Notes: generated by a model not told the origin, from the letters alone. A stretch of 7,068 nt of DNA from Bacteroides sp. (GCA_019416685.1 DXWV01000102.1:1-7068); one strand, 5' to 3'; shown: positions 1 through 6,879, numbered from the stretch's first letter. Program-made: numbers and translations.

Positions 1-22
1 TTTATTTTGTGTTTGTGTTGTG

Positions 23-55
23 ACGGTACTACGACGTGAGTCGTGGTACCGTTTT
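23..55 (+). terminator. Intrinsic terminator of an upstream rightward gene
   Basis: A 13-bp stem (ACGGTACTACGAC at 23-35 with its complement at 40-52, one T-G wobble) closes on the 4-base loop GTGA and runs into TTTT at 52-55. The T-run is on the rightward side only, since the left flank gives no T-run on the other strand. It therefore most likely ends a rightward gene whose body lies before the window. No coding sequence can be assigned to the first 22 bases. Confidence 0.8.
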
Positions 56-79
56 ATGTTATATCCTATCTTATTTAAT

Positions 80-107
80 TTTGATATTTCTTTTTTTCTT
101 ACCTTTG
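80..107 (+). promoter_or_regulatory. Promoter of the chr gene pair
   Basis: TACCTTTG at 100-107 matches the Bacteroidetes -7 box TAnnTTTG exactly. A TTTG at 80-83 could be the -33 box, but the gap of 16 bases is shorter than the usual 19-21. Transcription would start near 112 and leave a leader of about 20 bases before the ATG at 133, downstream of the terminator at 23-55. The -7 box is seen; its use is inferred. Confidence 0.6.
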
Positions 108-132
108 CAAGCATTACTTTTATGAATAAGAC

Positions 133-681
133 ATGTACCTGACACTTTTTCTCAATTTTGTAAAAATAGGAATGTTTACCATAGGAGGAGGATATGCAAT
201 GATTCCTCTAATCGAGCGCGAGATAGTGAAGCGCCAATGGATGACTAAGGAAGATTTTATGCAGATGTTTGCTATTACACAATCTTTGCCGGGAGTCTTT
301 GCTGTTAATATATCAATCTTTGTAGGTTATAGATTGAGAGGCTTCTGGGGAAGTTTAGTTTGTGCTTTGGGTACTATTTTACCTTCATTTGTTATTATCC
401 TGATTATTGCTTTGTTTTTTGATAAGTTTCAGGATAATCCATATGTTATCAGAATATTCAATGGCATTCGTCCGGCTGTTGTGGCGTTGATACTGGTACC
501 TTGTCTTTCGGCTATAAAGGCTATTCGCATGGGACATATGGAGTTGATTGCTCCGGCAATAGGTACGGTATTGATATGGAAGGTTGGTGTATCGCCGGTA
601 TATATTGTGTTGGCAGGTATTATAGGAGGATTGGTATATACATTGTGGTTAAAAGACAAATTGAAAGGAAGAAGCGTATGA
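133..681 (+). CDS. Short-chain chromate transporter, first half (ChrA family)
   Basis: This 182-residue membrane protein belongs to the ChrA (chromate ion transporter) family, in its short, single-domain form. Family signatures are the N-terminal glycine-rich turn GGGYAM (residues 18-23) after a first hydrophobic helix, the SLPGVFAVN segment (51-59), which is the family's PG motif, LPSF near 83-86 and GIRPAVVALI (111-120). Long ChrA proteins have two such domains in about 400 residues; here they are split between this gene and the next. The ATG at 133 is the earliest possible start because an in-frame TAA lies at 127-129. No Shine-Dalgarno sequence is visible, as is usual in Bacteroides. The stop codon overlaps the next start in ATGA at 678-681, so the two halves are probably made together and work as a heterodimer. 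Chromate export is the family role; the true substrate in an anaerobe is not shown by sequence. Confidence 0.9.
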   Translation: MYLTLFLNFVKIGMFTIGGGYAMIPLIEREIVKRQWMTKEDFMQMFAITQSLPGVFAVNISIFVGYRLRGFWGSLVCALGTILPSFVIILIIALFFDKFQDNPYVIRIFNGIRPAVVALILVPCLSAIKAIRMGHMELIAPAIGTVLIWKVGVSPVYIVLAGIIGGLVYTLWLKDKLKGRSV

Positions 682-1202
682 TTTACTGGCAACTGATATG
701 TGTTTATCTGAAAATTGGTGTATTTGGTTTTGGTGGTGGATATGCAATGCTCTCTCTTATTCAATTTGAGATAGTAGAGCGTTATCATTGGTTGACGTTG
801 CAACAGTTTACAGATGTAGTGGCAATCTCACAAATGACTCCCGGTCCGATCGGTATAAACAGTGCAACCTATATAGGCTATACGGTAACGGGTAATATAT
901 GGGGGGCTGTTATTGCCACTACAGCGGTTTGTTTGCCTTCTTTTCTGATGGTATTGTTTATCTCTTATTTCTTTGTGAAATTCAAAAACAACAAATATGT
1001 CAATGCTGCCATGTCGGGATTGCTTCCTATGTCTGTGGCTTTGATTGGGGCGGCTGCTTTGTTATTGATGAATAAGGATAATTTTATTGATTACAAAAGT
1101 ATCCTGATTTTTTTTGCTACCTTTTTTCTGACCTGGAAATATAAGGTTCATCCGATTATTATGATTTGTATGGCAGGAGTAATGGGATTTATTCTGTATT
1201 GA
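678..1202 (+). CDS. Short-chain chromate transporter, second half (ChrA family)
   Basis: This 174-residue integral membrane protein is the partner of the preceding gene. It carries the same layout: GFGGGYAM (residues 17-24), SQMTPGPIGIN (51-61, the PG motif in its more canonical TPGP form), CLPSF near 84-88 and a hydrophobic C-terminal half. The frame stays open upstream to 501, but that extension is not membrane-like, overlaps the first gene heavily and lacks the family start. The ATG at 678 places the glycine motif where the partner has it and is preceded by AGGA at 666-669, a rare good ribosome-binding site for this genome. The ATGA overlap suggests translational coupling. Paired short Chr proteins in other bacteria, such as Bacillus, need both members for activity; that is known of the family and only inferred here. 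The transcript ends at the hairpin at 1219-1257. Confidence 0.9.
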   Translation: MIYWQLICVYLKIGVFGFGGGYAMLSLIQFEIVERYHWLTLQQFTDVVAISQMTPGPIGINSATYIGYTVTGNIWGAVIATTAVCLPSFLMVLFISYFFVKFKNNKYVNAAMSGLLPMSVALIGAAALLLMNKDNFIDYKSILIFFATFFLTWKYKVHPIIMICMAGVMGFILY

Positions 1203-1218
1203 AGGATTCAGATTAAAA

Positions 1219-1257
1219 AAATAAGGAACGTAGACTGTGCGCCCGCGTTCCTTATTT
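1219..1257. terminator. Two-way terminator between convergent chr genes and ispE
   Basis: A perfect 12-bp stem (AAATAAGGAACG at 1219-1230 with its complement at 1246-1257) has a 15-base loop. Read leftward, it is followed by a T-run, the complement of the A-run at 1215-1221. Read rightward, the arm ends in TATTT. It sits 16 bases after the chr stop and 14 bases past the ispE stop, so it can end both transcripts, more strongly on the ispE side. Confidence 0.85.
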
Positions 1258-1271
1258 ACTTTATTCAAAGT

Positions 1272-2096
1272 TTATAGTTTTCCTTTAAATACAAAACTTC
1301 GTTCGTCAAAGTTAATATCCGGTATTGTGATATCCGGAGCAAACAATCCAAAGACTGATGACCCCGAACCACTCATAGCGGCATACATCGCTCCATTTTT
1401 ATACAATTCTTCTTTTATTTCTCCAATAACAGGATATTGCGGGAATACGCTTACTTCAAAATCATTCACCATTTGTTCTTTCCATTCACTGACAGGGTGA
1501 GTTATAATTTCTTGTAATGAATATTCCGGTTCGTGGGGCTTGATCAGTGAGAAGGCTTCCCGGGTAGAAACAAAGATATCCGGTTTGACTAACAGAATCT
1601 GATAACCCTTTAAAGAGAGTGAAAGAGGGGAGAAGATATTTCCGATTCCTTCTGCATAAGTTGGGGTATTCTTTATAAAAAAAGCACAGTCGGCTCCTAA
1701 TGTAGCTGCATATTCCTCTAATTTTTCATCTGTTAGCTTCAATTCAAATCGTTCATTCAAGAGTTTCAACATGAAAGCAGCATCCGAAGATCCTCCTCCT
1801 AAGCCGGCACCCGATGGAATATGTTTGTATAAATGAATATCTACCGGAGGGAGATTGAATTCTTTATCCAATAATAAATAGGCTTTTACCACAAGGTTAT
1901 CTTCTGCATTTCCTGTTATTTCCATACCAGCTTGATGCAACGAAAATTTCTTATTTGTATTATTTAATACATGAATTTCCAATGCATCTTCTATAGGTAC
2001 AGGATAGAAGACGGTTTCAAGATTATGATATCCGTCCGGACGTTTTGCTGTAATATTTAGTCCCAGGTTTATTTTGGCATTTGGAAATGTGATCAT
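1272..2096 (-). CDS. ispE: 4-diphosphocytidyl-2-C-methyl-D-erythritol kinase
   Basis: IspE is a cytosolic GHMP-family kinase that phosphorylates the 2-hydroxyl of CDP-methylerythritol with ATP, the fourth step of the MEP pathway to isopentenyl diphosphate. The 274-residue length is normal (E. coli 283). All three GHMP motifs are present: the N-terminal NAKINLGL (residues 6-13) with RPDGYHNLET (19-28), the ATP-binding glycine-rich loop PSGAGLGGGSSDAA (94-107), and the C-terminal SGSGSSVFGLF (242-252). By comparison with E. coli Lys10 and Asp135, the catalytic pair should be Lys8 and Asp136 (in LGAD). The ATG at 2096 puts Lys8 at the expected place. The gene stands alone, with a -7 box about 90 bases upstream and a terminator just past its stop. 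Nothing in it looks damaged. Confidence 0.97.
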   Translation of the reverse strand: MITFPNAKINLGLNITAKRPDGYHNLETVFYPVPIEDALEIHVLNNTNKKFSLHQAGMEITGNAEDNLVVKAYLLLDKEFNLPPVDIHLYKHIPSGAGLGGGSSDAAFMLKLLNERFELKLTDEKLEEYAATLGADCAFFIKNTPTYAEGIGNIFSPLSLSLKGYQILLVKPDIFVSTREAFSLIKPHEPEYSLQEIITHPVSEWKEQMVNDFEVSVFPQYPVIGEIKEELYKNGAMYAAMSGSGSSVFGLFAPDITIPDINFDERSFVFKGKL

Positions 2097-2184
2097 CTCT
2101 TTATTTATAATTAATTCCCTACAGTCATGACTATTATTGGGTTATGACATATAGGTGCGTTTACGATGTTTATGAATGATGACG

Positions 2185-2192
2185 CAAAGTTA
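2185..2192 (-). promoter_or_regulatory. ispE promoter, -7 box
   Basis: Leftward, these bases read TAACTTTG, an exact TAnnTTTG box, continuing as GCG like the box before the antiporter gene. No convincing TTTG lies 19-21 bases upstream. Transcription would begin near 2180, giving a leader of about 84 bases that contains a small palindrome (AGTCATGACT at 2123-2132) and nothing else I can name. Confidence 0.55.
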
Positions 2193-2314
2193 GTAATTTC
2201 TTTATTTTTCATGACCTATTCTTCATTATTATATTCTATGTTTTAACCTGTTGAGGAATTAATTTCTTGCAAGTAAAAGGTAAGATAATCTTGTGTTGTA
2301 CATCATAGATTCTT

Positions 2315-2608
2315 TTAATAGAAAGAGTACGTATTTAATATTGACTTAAATGCATATTGACAGCGTGTTAAATACGTGCTTTTTTGCCTCAAAAGTACGT
2401 TTTGAGATGCCTCTCTCAATTTGTCCCGGTAGTCTTCGTGAACAAGATTATGAAGATCTCTGAATTCAATAGTATCACTTTCAAGACTCAAAAGGTCTAC
2501 TATAAATTCTGATAAAGTGTATTTTTGATTTTTAAAGTCTGCTTCCCACCATCCAATTTGTGCCATGGAGGTTAATCTGAGAAGCTTATCGGAATTCAGA
2601 TTTGACAT
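2315..2608 (-). CDS. Truncated PAS-domain protein, probable sensor-kinase remnant
   Basis: The 97-residue product begins like the N-terminal PAS domain of Bacteroides hybrid sensor kinases: AQIGWWEADF (residues 16-25) as the first strand, then a KYTLSEFIVDLLSL segment, then a FRDLHNLVHEDYRDKL stretch where PAS_3-type domains have their HPDD-like turn. After about residue 75 the similarity stops and a short, low-quality tail follows, so the second half of the PAS fold and any kinase domain are missing. All three leftward frames close soon after the A6 run at 2380-2385, and no kinase sequence follows before ispE, so this is a loss of the 3' part and not a single frameshift. The start is supported by AGGAAG at 2611-2616 and a -7 box upstream. 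It could still be expressed as a small protein, but a decaying remnant is more likely. The family call rests on motif memory. Confidence 0.6.
   Translation of the reverse strand: MSNLNSDKLLRLTSMAQIGWWEADFKNQKYTLSEFIVDLLSLESDTIEFRDLHNLVHEDYRDKLREASQNVLLRQKSTYLTRCQYAFKSILNTYSFY
2327..2385 (+). repeat. 12-bp inverted repeat followed by T6
   Basis: GTACGTATTTAA at 2327-2338 and TTAAATACGTGC at 2368-2379 are complementary except for one wobble, with 29 bases between them. Read rightward, the second arm runs directly into six T residues, the form of an intrinsic terminator, although no rightward gene is seen before it. It overlaps the 3' end of the PAS fragment. It may be a remnant terminator or a scar of the event that truncated that gene. 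Confidence 0.45.
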
Positions 2609-2636
2609 ATCTTCCTGTTGTCTGTAGATTTAAACA

Positions 2637-2644
2637 CAAATATA
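2637..2644 (-). promoter_or_regulatory. Promoter of the PAS fragment, -7 box
   Basis: Leftward, this reads TATATTTG, an exact TAnnTTTG box followed by TG, as in the box before the LacI-type gene. Transcription would start near 2632, about 24 bases before the ATG at 2608. A 19-base palindrome at 2656-2674 (TGAATCTTA, one base, TAAGATTCA) covers the -33 region and could be an operator. Confidence 0.5.
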
Positions 2645-2699
2645 GATAATACTTTTGAATCTTATTAAGATTCATATGTGATAAAACACTATAAATCGT

Positions 2700-2736
2700 A
2701 AAGTTATCTTCATCAGAAGATGCTATTTGTAACTTT
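2700..2736. terminator. Composite hairpin after the antiporter gene, possible terminator
   Basis: An outer 7-bp stem (AAAGTTA 2700-2706 with TAACTTT 2730-2736) encloses an inner 5-bp stem (TCTTC 2707-2711 with GAAGA 2716-2720), with a 9-base bulge on one side. It begins 12 bases past the antiporter stop. Read leftward it lacks a real T-run, so intrinsic termination would be weak; read rightward it ends in six T residues, but no rightward gene precedes it. Confidence 0.35.
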
Positions 2737-2748
2737 TTTAGAAGAATA

Positions 2749-4047
2749 TTATGAATATCTTCGCGGATAGCGGAAAAGAATAGCCAGGAAGGCAAATGTC
2801 CCCATGGTAAATGGGTAATACAAATTCCCCACAATGCTGATCGGAGAGATTTTGGCCAGTCCTGCTGCCATGAGTAATTGTGCTCCGTAGGGGATGATAC
2901 CTTGTATGAAACATGAAAATGTATCGAGGATACTGGCTGTTTTTCTACGATCTAAGTTGAACCTTCCGGCAATGTCTTTGGCAATAGGTCCGGTAGTGAT
3001 AATAGCAATTGTATTGTTGGCTGTACAGAGGTTGGCTATGCTGACAAGGGCAGCGATACTGAGTTCTGCTCCACGCTTGCCGTTGACGTGGCGGGTTAAC
3101 TTTCCGATGATAAAATCAATACCTCCGTTATAACGGATTGTTTCGAGCATGCCGCCTGCAAGCAGGGTGATGATGATAAGTTCGCCCATTCCGGTTATAC
3201 CGTTTCCCATTGCTCCAAACCAGTCGAATAGACCGAAGCTTCCTGTGGCAAGTCCTATGATGGCTGTGGAGATGATGCCTAACAAGAGAACGATCATCAC
3301 GTTGATACCTGCTATGGCTGTACCCAATACAACAAGATAAGGGATGACTTTGAGCCATTCGATTTCTTGTACTTGGGGAGGAGCGGTGATTGATAACCCT
3401 TGAACGATATAAATAATCAGCACAATAAGTGCAGCAGGTACAACGATCATTGAGTTTACGCGAAATTTGTCACGCATCACGCAACCTTGTGTTTTGGTAG
3501 AAGCAATGGTGGTGTCGGAAATAAAGGACAGGTTATCGCCAAAAAAGGAACCACCTACAACGATAGCTACCATAAACGGGAGATCTATACCGGTTTTCAG
3601 TGCCAGGCCAGTAGCAACAGGAGTAAGGGCTACAATCGTTCCTACACTGGTTCCGATAGAAAGGGAGATGAAACAGGAAGCTATAAAGATGCCAGCCAAT
3701 AACAAATTGTCGGGAAGAATGTGTAAGGTGAGGTTTACTGTTGCATCAATGGCTCCCATCTCTTTGGCGCTTTGTGCAAAAGCCCCGGCCAGAATAAAGA
3801 TCCAGATCATCAGCATGATATTCTTATTGGAGGCTCCTACAGAGAACTGATAGACCCGTTGATCCAGCTTTAAGCCGCGTGTGATGGCGATAGCGTAACA
3901 GGAAGATACCAGAAAAGCTACTGTAATGGGGACTTTATAGAAATCATTGACTATGATGGAGGTTATCAGATACAGACACAGGAAAACAAATAGCGGGCTG
4001 AGTGCCCACCAACCGGAGATGTGCTTACTATTCTTTTCTTCGTTCAT
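2749..4047 (-). CDS. nhaC: NhaC-family Na+/H+ antiporter
   Basis: This 432-residue inner-membrane protein has about ten or more hydrophobic segments spread along its length and belongs to the NhaC family of cation/proton exchangers. The family core is clear at residues 165-188, with GGSFFGDNLSFISD followed by TTIASTKTQG, and with a preceding IGTSVGT helix (131-137). CTANNT (341-346) and IIPYGAQ (384-390) are the matching re-entrant motifs of the second half. The length is near normal and the C-terminus ends soon after the last helix, so the protein looks complete. The ATG at 4047 is the natural start, before a short polar tail. It follows uxaA by 233 bases filled by a long repeat hairpin and has its own -7 box, so it may be transcribed separately. 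Sodium/proton exchange is the family function; some members carry organic ions such as malate or lactate, so a link to sugar acid use is possible but unproven. The symbol denotes the family. Confidence 0.85.
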   Translation of the reverse strand: MNEEKNSKHISGWWALSPLFVFLCLYLITSIIVNDFYKVPITVAFLVSSCYAIAITRGLKLDQRVYQFSVGASNKNIMLMIWIFILAGAFAQSAKEMGAIDATVNLTLHILPDNLLLAGIFIASCFISLSIGTSVGTIVALTPVATGLALKTGIDLPFMVAIVVGGSFFGDNLSFISDTTIASTKTQGCVMRDKFRVNSMIVVPAALIVLIIYIVQGLSITAPPQVQEIEWLKVIPYLVVLGTAIAGINVMIVLLLGIISTAIIGLATGSFGLFDWFGAMGNGITGMGELIIITLLAGGMLETIRYNGGIDFIIGKLTRHVNGKRGAELSIAALVSIANLCTANNTIAIITTGPIAKDIAGRFNLDRRKTASILDTFSCFIQGIIPYGAQLLMAAGLAKISPISIVGNLYYPFTMGTFAFLAILFRYPRRYS

Positions 4048-4077
4048 TTATATAGGGTTGTACTTGTTTTGGGATCG

Positions 4078-4085
4078 CAAAGATA
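4078..4085 (-). promoter_or_regulatory. Antiporter gene promoter, -7 box
   Basis: Leftward, these bases read TATCTTTG, an exact match to TAnnTTTG, continuing as CGA. Transcription would start near 4073, about 25 bases before the ATG at 4047. The place for a -33 box falls inside the degenerate 7-base repeat array that begins at 4091, and no TTTG is found there. Confidence 0.6.
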
Positions 4086-4090
4086 ATAAT

Positions 4091-4277
4091 TAGTAGTTAA
4101 GAATGGGAGTAATAGGGGTTAGAATATAGTAGTTGGTAGTTGGAATATAGTAGCCGGTAGTCAGAATCTATACAGCGTGTTTATGATTTACATACTAATA
4201 TAGATTTAACTACCGGCTCTTTTATTCTAACTCCTAACTTCTATCTTCTAACTACTAACTACTATCTTCTAACTTCT
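4091..4277. repeat. Long inverted repeat built of 7-base tandem units
   Basis: Between uxaA and the antiporter gene, two arms of 7-base units face each other. The right arm, 4229-4277, is seven units in exact phase with pattern A(A/T)CT(T/A/C)CT. The left arm, 4091-4167, is eleven looser units of TAGTAGT or TTAGAAT type with a 21-base higher period (4119-4139 and 4140-4160 agree at 18 of 21 bases). The arms pair imperfectly over about 63 bp. The tip is strong: AATCTATA 4165-4172 with TATAGATT 4199-4206, and AGCCGGTAG 4152-4160 with CTACCGGCT 4210-4218, around a 26-base loop. It starts 3 bases past the uxaA stop. Without a T-run it is not a classical terminator, though such a stem could slow polymerase or protect the uxaA 3' end. 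Confidence 0.8.
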
Positions 4278-4280
4278 GAT

Positions 4281-5771
4281 TTAAAGCGTTACTCCTGTCT
4301 TGAATATAGCGATTTCGCGATATCCTTTCTTTTCGTTGTTTACAAATTCGCCGCTTGCAACTTTGATAATATAGTCAATGAAGCGTTCGCAAGTCTTTTC
4401 CATTGGTTCATTTTCAACGATAACGCCTGCATTGAAATCGATCCATCCTGGTTTATTCTTAGCCAGAGTCGAGTTGGTAGAGATTTTCATAGTAGGTACA
4501 TAAGTACCAAACGGAGTGCCGCGTCCGGTAGTAAACAACACCATATGGCAACCGCAGGAAGCAAGGGCAGTGGCTGCCACCAGATCATTACCTGGTGCAG
4601 AAAGCAAGTTGAGACCTTTCACCTGTAAGCGTTCTCCGTAAGGTAATACACCTTCCACATAACTTTTACCGCATTTCTGTGTACATCCCAGTGCTTTATC
4701 TTCCAGTGTAGAAATACCTCCGGCTTTATTTCCCGGTGAGGGGTTTTCTCCTACAGGTTCACCATGTGAGAGGAAGTATTCTTTAAAATCATTAATTAGT
4801 TTAACGGTTTCCTGGAATAGCTCTTTATTGTGACAACGATTCATCAGAATTGTTTCGGCACCGAACATTTCAGGGACTTCAGTTAATACACTTGTACCAC
4901 CCTGTGCTATAAGGAAGTCTGAGAACATGCCCAGCAATGGATTGGCTGTAATGCCGGAGAAACCATCAGAACCACCGCATTTTAAACCTACACGCAGTTC
5001 TGACAAAGGAACTTCGGTACGCTCGTCTTTAGAAGCCTTAGCGTAAAGTTCGCGTAGGATTGCCATACCTTCTTCGTATTCGTCCCCCACTTTCTGAGTA
5101 ACCATAAACTTCACACGGTCCTGATCATAGTCACCCAGAAATTCGCGGAATACATCCGGTTGATTGTTTTCACATCCCAATCCTACAATAAGCACTGCAC
5201 CTGCATTGGGATGAAGCACCATATCGCGAAGGATTTTCTTTGTATTTTCGTGGTCGTCACCCAATTGTGAACAACCGTAGTTGTGTGGAAAAGCTACGAT
5301 GGCATCCACGTCTTTACCTTCCGTTTCACGACGTAAACCTTCGGCCAACTGATTGATAATACCATTGACACAGCCTACGGTAGGAATAATCCATATTTCA
5401 TTACGTACACCTACATCGCCATTTTTACGACGATATCCCTTGAAGGTCAGATCTTTCTTTGGAATATCAAGTGATACCTCTACCGGATTATAAGTATATT
5501 CCAGAAGTCCGGCCAGGTTGGTCTTTATATTGTTTTCATTCATCCAATCACCCTGCTTCTTTGCCATTTTGGCATGCCCGATAGGATAACCGTACTTGAT
5601 GACATCCTCTCCTTCAGCAAAGTTTTTCAAGGCAAACTTATGCCCGGCCGGAACATCTTCATTCAGGATTACCTCAATGCCGTCTACTGAAAGTTTCTCT
5701 CCTGCAGGTAGGTTGACGATGGCTACGGCTACGTTGTCAGCTGGGTTGATTTTTAGATACTTTGTTTCCAT
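4281..5771 (-). CDS. uxaA: Altronate dehydratase
   Basis: UxaA (EC 4.2.1.7) is a cytosolic lyase that removes water from D-altronate to give 2-keto-3-deoxy-D-gluconate, in the isomerase route of galacturonate breakdown. Its 496 residues match the 495 of E. coli UxaA. An N-terminal SAF domain (about 1-95, with PAGHKF at 41-46) is followed by the galactarate/altronate dehydratase domain. Conserved blocks are GCVNGI (133-138), HNYGCSQL (163-170), GLGCENNQ (197-204), LKCGGSDGFSGITANP (263-278), NPSPGNKAGG (343-352), LGCTQK (361-366) and ASCGCH (404-409); the cysteine and histidine residues fit the iron dependence known for the family. The related galactarate dehydratase GarD shares these blocks, but the length and the NPSPGNKAGG context favour UxaA. 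It follows the LacI-type gene by 43 bases with no promoter seen between, so it is probably co-transcribed. No uxaB, uxaC or kdg genes are in the window. Confidence 0.93.
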   Translation of the reverse strand: METKYLKINPADNVAVAIVNLPAGEKLSVDGIEVILNEDVPAGHKFALKNFAEGEDVIKYGYPIGHAKMAKKQGDWMNENNIKTNLAGLLEYTYNPVEVSLDIPKKDLTFKGYRRKNGDVGVRNEIWIIPTVGCVNGIINQLAEGLRRETEGKDVDAIVAFPHNYGCSQLGDDHENTKKILRDMVLHPNAGAVLIVGLGCENNQPDVFREFLGDYDQDRVKFMVTQKVGDEYEEGMAILRELYAKASKDERTEVPLSELRVGLKCGGSDGFSGITANPLLGMFSDFLIAQGGTSVLTEVPEMFGAETILMNRCHNKELFQETVKLINDFKEYFLSHGEPVGENPSPGNKAGGISTLEDKALGCTQKCGKSYVEGVLPYGERLQVKGLNLLSAPGNDLVAATALASCGCHMVLFTTGRGTPFGTYVPTMKISTNSTLAKNKPGWIDFNAGVIVENEPMEKTCERFIDYIIKVASGEFVNNEKKGYREIAIFKTGVTL

Positions 5772-5814
5772 GATACTTATTTATATTTACTATTCTACGA
5801 TTGAAGAACCTATT

Positions 5815-6879
5815 TTATTTATTGCTGTAATAGTCTATTGTTTCTACTGTTAACAGATCAATAGGCATATAGTTAATGCAATTTACCTCTTTTTTAAAGA
5901 TGAGATGATCACATAAAGTTTTGATACCGTTGTATCCTTGTAGTTCCGGTTGCTGTGCTATAAGAAAATATACACTTCCCTGTTTCAGGCAGGCTACATT
6001 TCGCTCTAAAAGGTCATAACCGATCAAATTGAAATTATTCTTTTTCCGGGTTTGCAGATATTCTCCTACGATGTACACTTTCGAGTTAAATGTGATTCCG
6101 TTGCGCACAGCAGGATGCTCTCGGAAGAAGTTGTCTAACATGAGAGCATCTTCATCATTACGTTCGGCATGAAGATCCAGTTCTAATATATTGCATGCAG
6201 GGTGATGTTCCTTCATATATTGTCTGAATCCTTTTTCTCTGTTCTCCTGTTGATTGGATCCTACGATACCTTCATGTATTTTGCGGAAGATGACGATCTC
6301 TTTTTCGTTTCCTGCCAGTAACATCAGCATACGTGCAGCAAAGTATCCGCTTTGGCGTGAGTTTTGCCCGAAGAAAGCCAGTGGGGGGATATCCTTAATA
6401 TTTGAGTCTATATATATATAAGGTATATCCAACTCTGTTAATTGTCCGGTGAAAATCCGGGTATATTCGCGTACGGTAGGTGCTACCATCACTCCGTCGG
6501 GATGCTGCGCTACAATAGCTTCACTTGCATTAACGAAAGACTGGTAATCATAAGGATCATAATAGGTAGTTTTTACCGTGGTATTGAAATCCGAATAAGT
6601 ACTGAGTGCCTTACTGATACCTTTTTCTACATCTGTCCAGTATTCCCCCTCTAAATGTTGAGGGAGGAGACATGCAAAAGAATATTTTTTATTGGAGGCT
6701 AATGCACTTGCATACATATTGGGCTGATAGTCCAACTGTTTTAGGATCTCTTCAACGCGTTTCCGGCTTGACTCGGAAACTCCACTGCGTCCATGAATAA
6801 CGCGGTCTACCGTTCCTACTGATACATCGGCCAGGCGGGCGATATCTTTGATTCTGATTCTATCAGGCAACTTATTCAT
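5815..6879 (-). CDS. LacI-family transcriptional regulator
   Basis: This 354-residue DNA-binding repressor has an N-terminal LacI helix-turn-helix (residues 8-32, RIKDIARLADVSVGTVDRV with the recognition helix at the end), then RSGVSESSRKRVEEIL and the hinge PNMYASALAS (53-62), which enters the minor groove in LacI proteins. Residues 66-354 are a periplasmic-binding-protein type effector domain of the sugar-binding kind (LLPQHLEGEYW at 71-81, DGVMVAP near 127-133, DIPYIYIDS near 150-158). The recognition stretch VDRVIHG replaces the common VSRVLN. Directly ahead of uxaA, it probably senses a hexuronate or an intermediate and controls this operon; the effector is inferred from context only. 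The ATG at 6879 is immediately preceded by one arm of a long hairpin, and a CG-centred palindrome lies between promoter and hairpin, suggesting autoregulation. Confidence 0.92.
   Translation of the reverse strand: MNKLPDRIRIKDIARLADVSVGTVDRVIHGRSGVSESSRKRVEEILKQLDYQPNMYASALASNKKYSFACLLPQHLEGEYWTDVEKGISKALSTYSDFNTTVKTTYYDPYDYQSFVNASEAIVAQHPDGVMVAPTVREYTRIFTGQLTELDIPYIYIDSNIKDIPPLAFFGQNSRQSGYFAARMLMLLAGNEKEIVIFRKIHEGIVGSNQQENREKGFRQYMKEHHPACNILELDLHAERNDEDALMLDNFFREHPAVRNGITFNSKVYIVGEYLQTRKKNNFNLIGYDLLERNVACLKQGSVYFLIAQQPELQGYNGIKTLCDHLIFKKEVNCINYMPIDLLTVETIDYYSNK

Noticed and set aside
501..677. Longer N-terminal extension of the second chr gene
   Set aside because: It overlaps the first chr gene in another frame, has no family similarity, and the ATG at 678 with AGGA and the ATGA overlap is the clear start.
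2166..2246. 26-residue rightward ORF (ATG at 2166) with an AGGTG upstream
   Set aside because: It is tiny, overlaps the ispE promoter on the other strand, has no promoter or homology I can see, and could easily arise by chance in A+T-rich DNA.
2586..2834. 82-residue leftward ORF across the end of the antiporter gene
   Set aside because: It is an out-of-frame reading of the antiporter 3' end, the gap and the PAS gene start, and contains no recognisable domain.
2894..3850. Several rightward ORFs opposite the antiporter gene
   Set aside because: They are antisense shadows of a clear membrane protein gene, with low-complexity, unfamily-like translations.
4091..4277. CRISPR array or classical intrinsic terminator
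   Set aside because: The 7-base units have no spacers and are far too short for CRISPR, and the hairpin lacks a T-run on either strand.
5772..5814. Separate promoter for uxaA
   Set aside because: No TAnnTTTG box is present leftward in this gap or just upstream in the end of the regulator gene; co-transcription is simpler.
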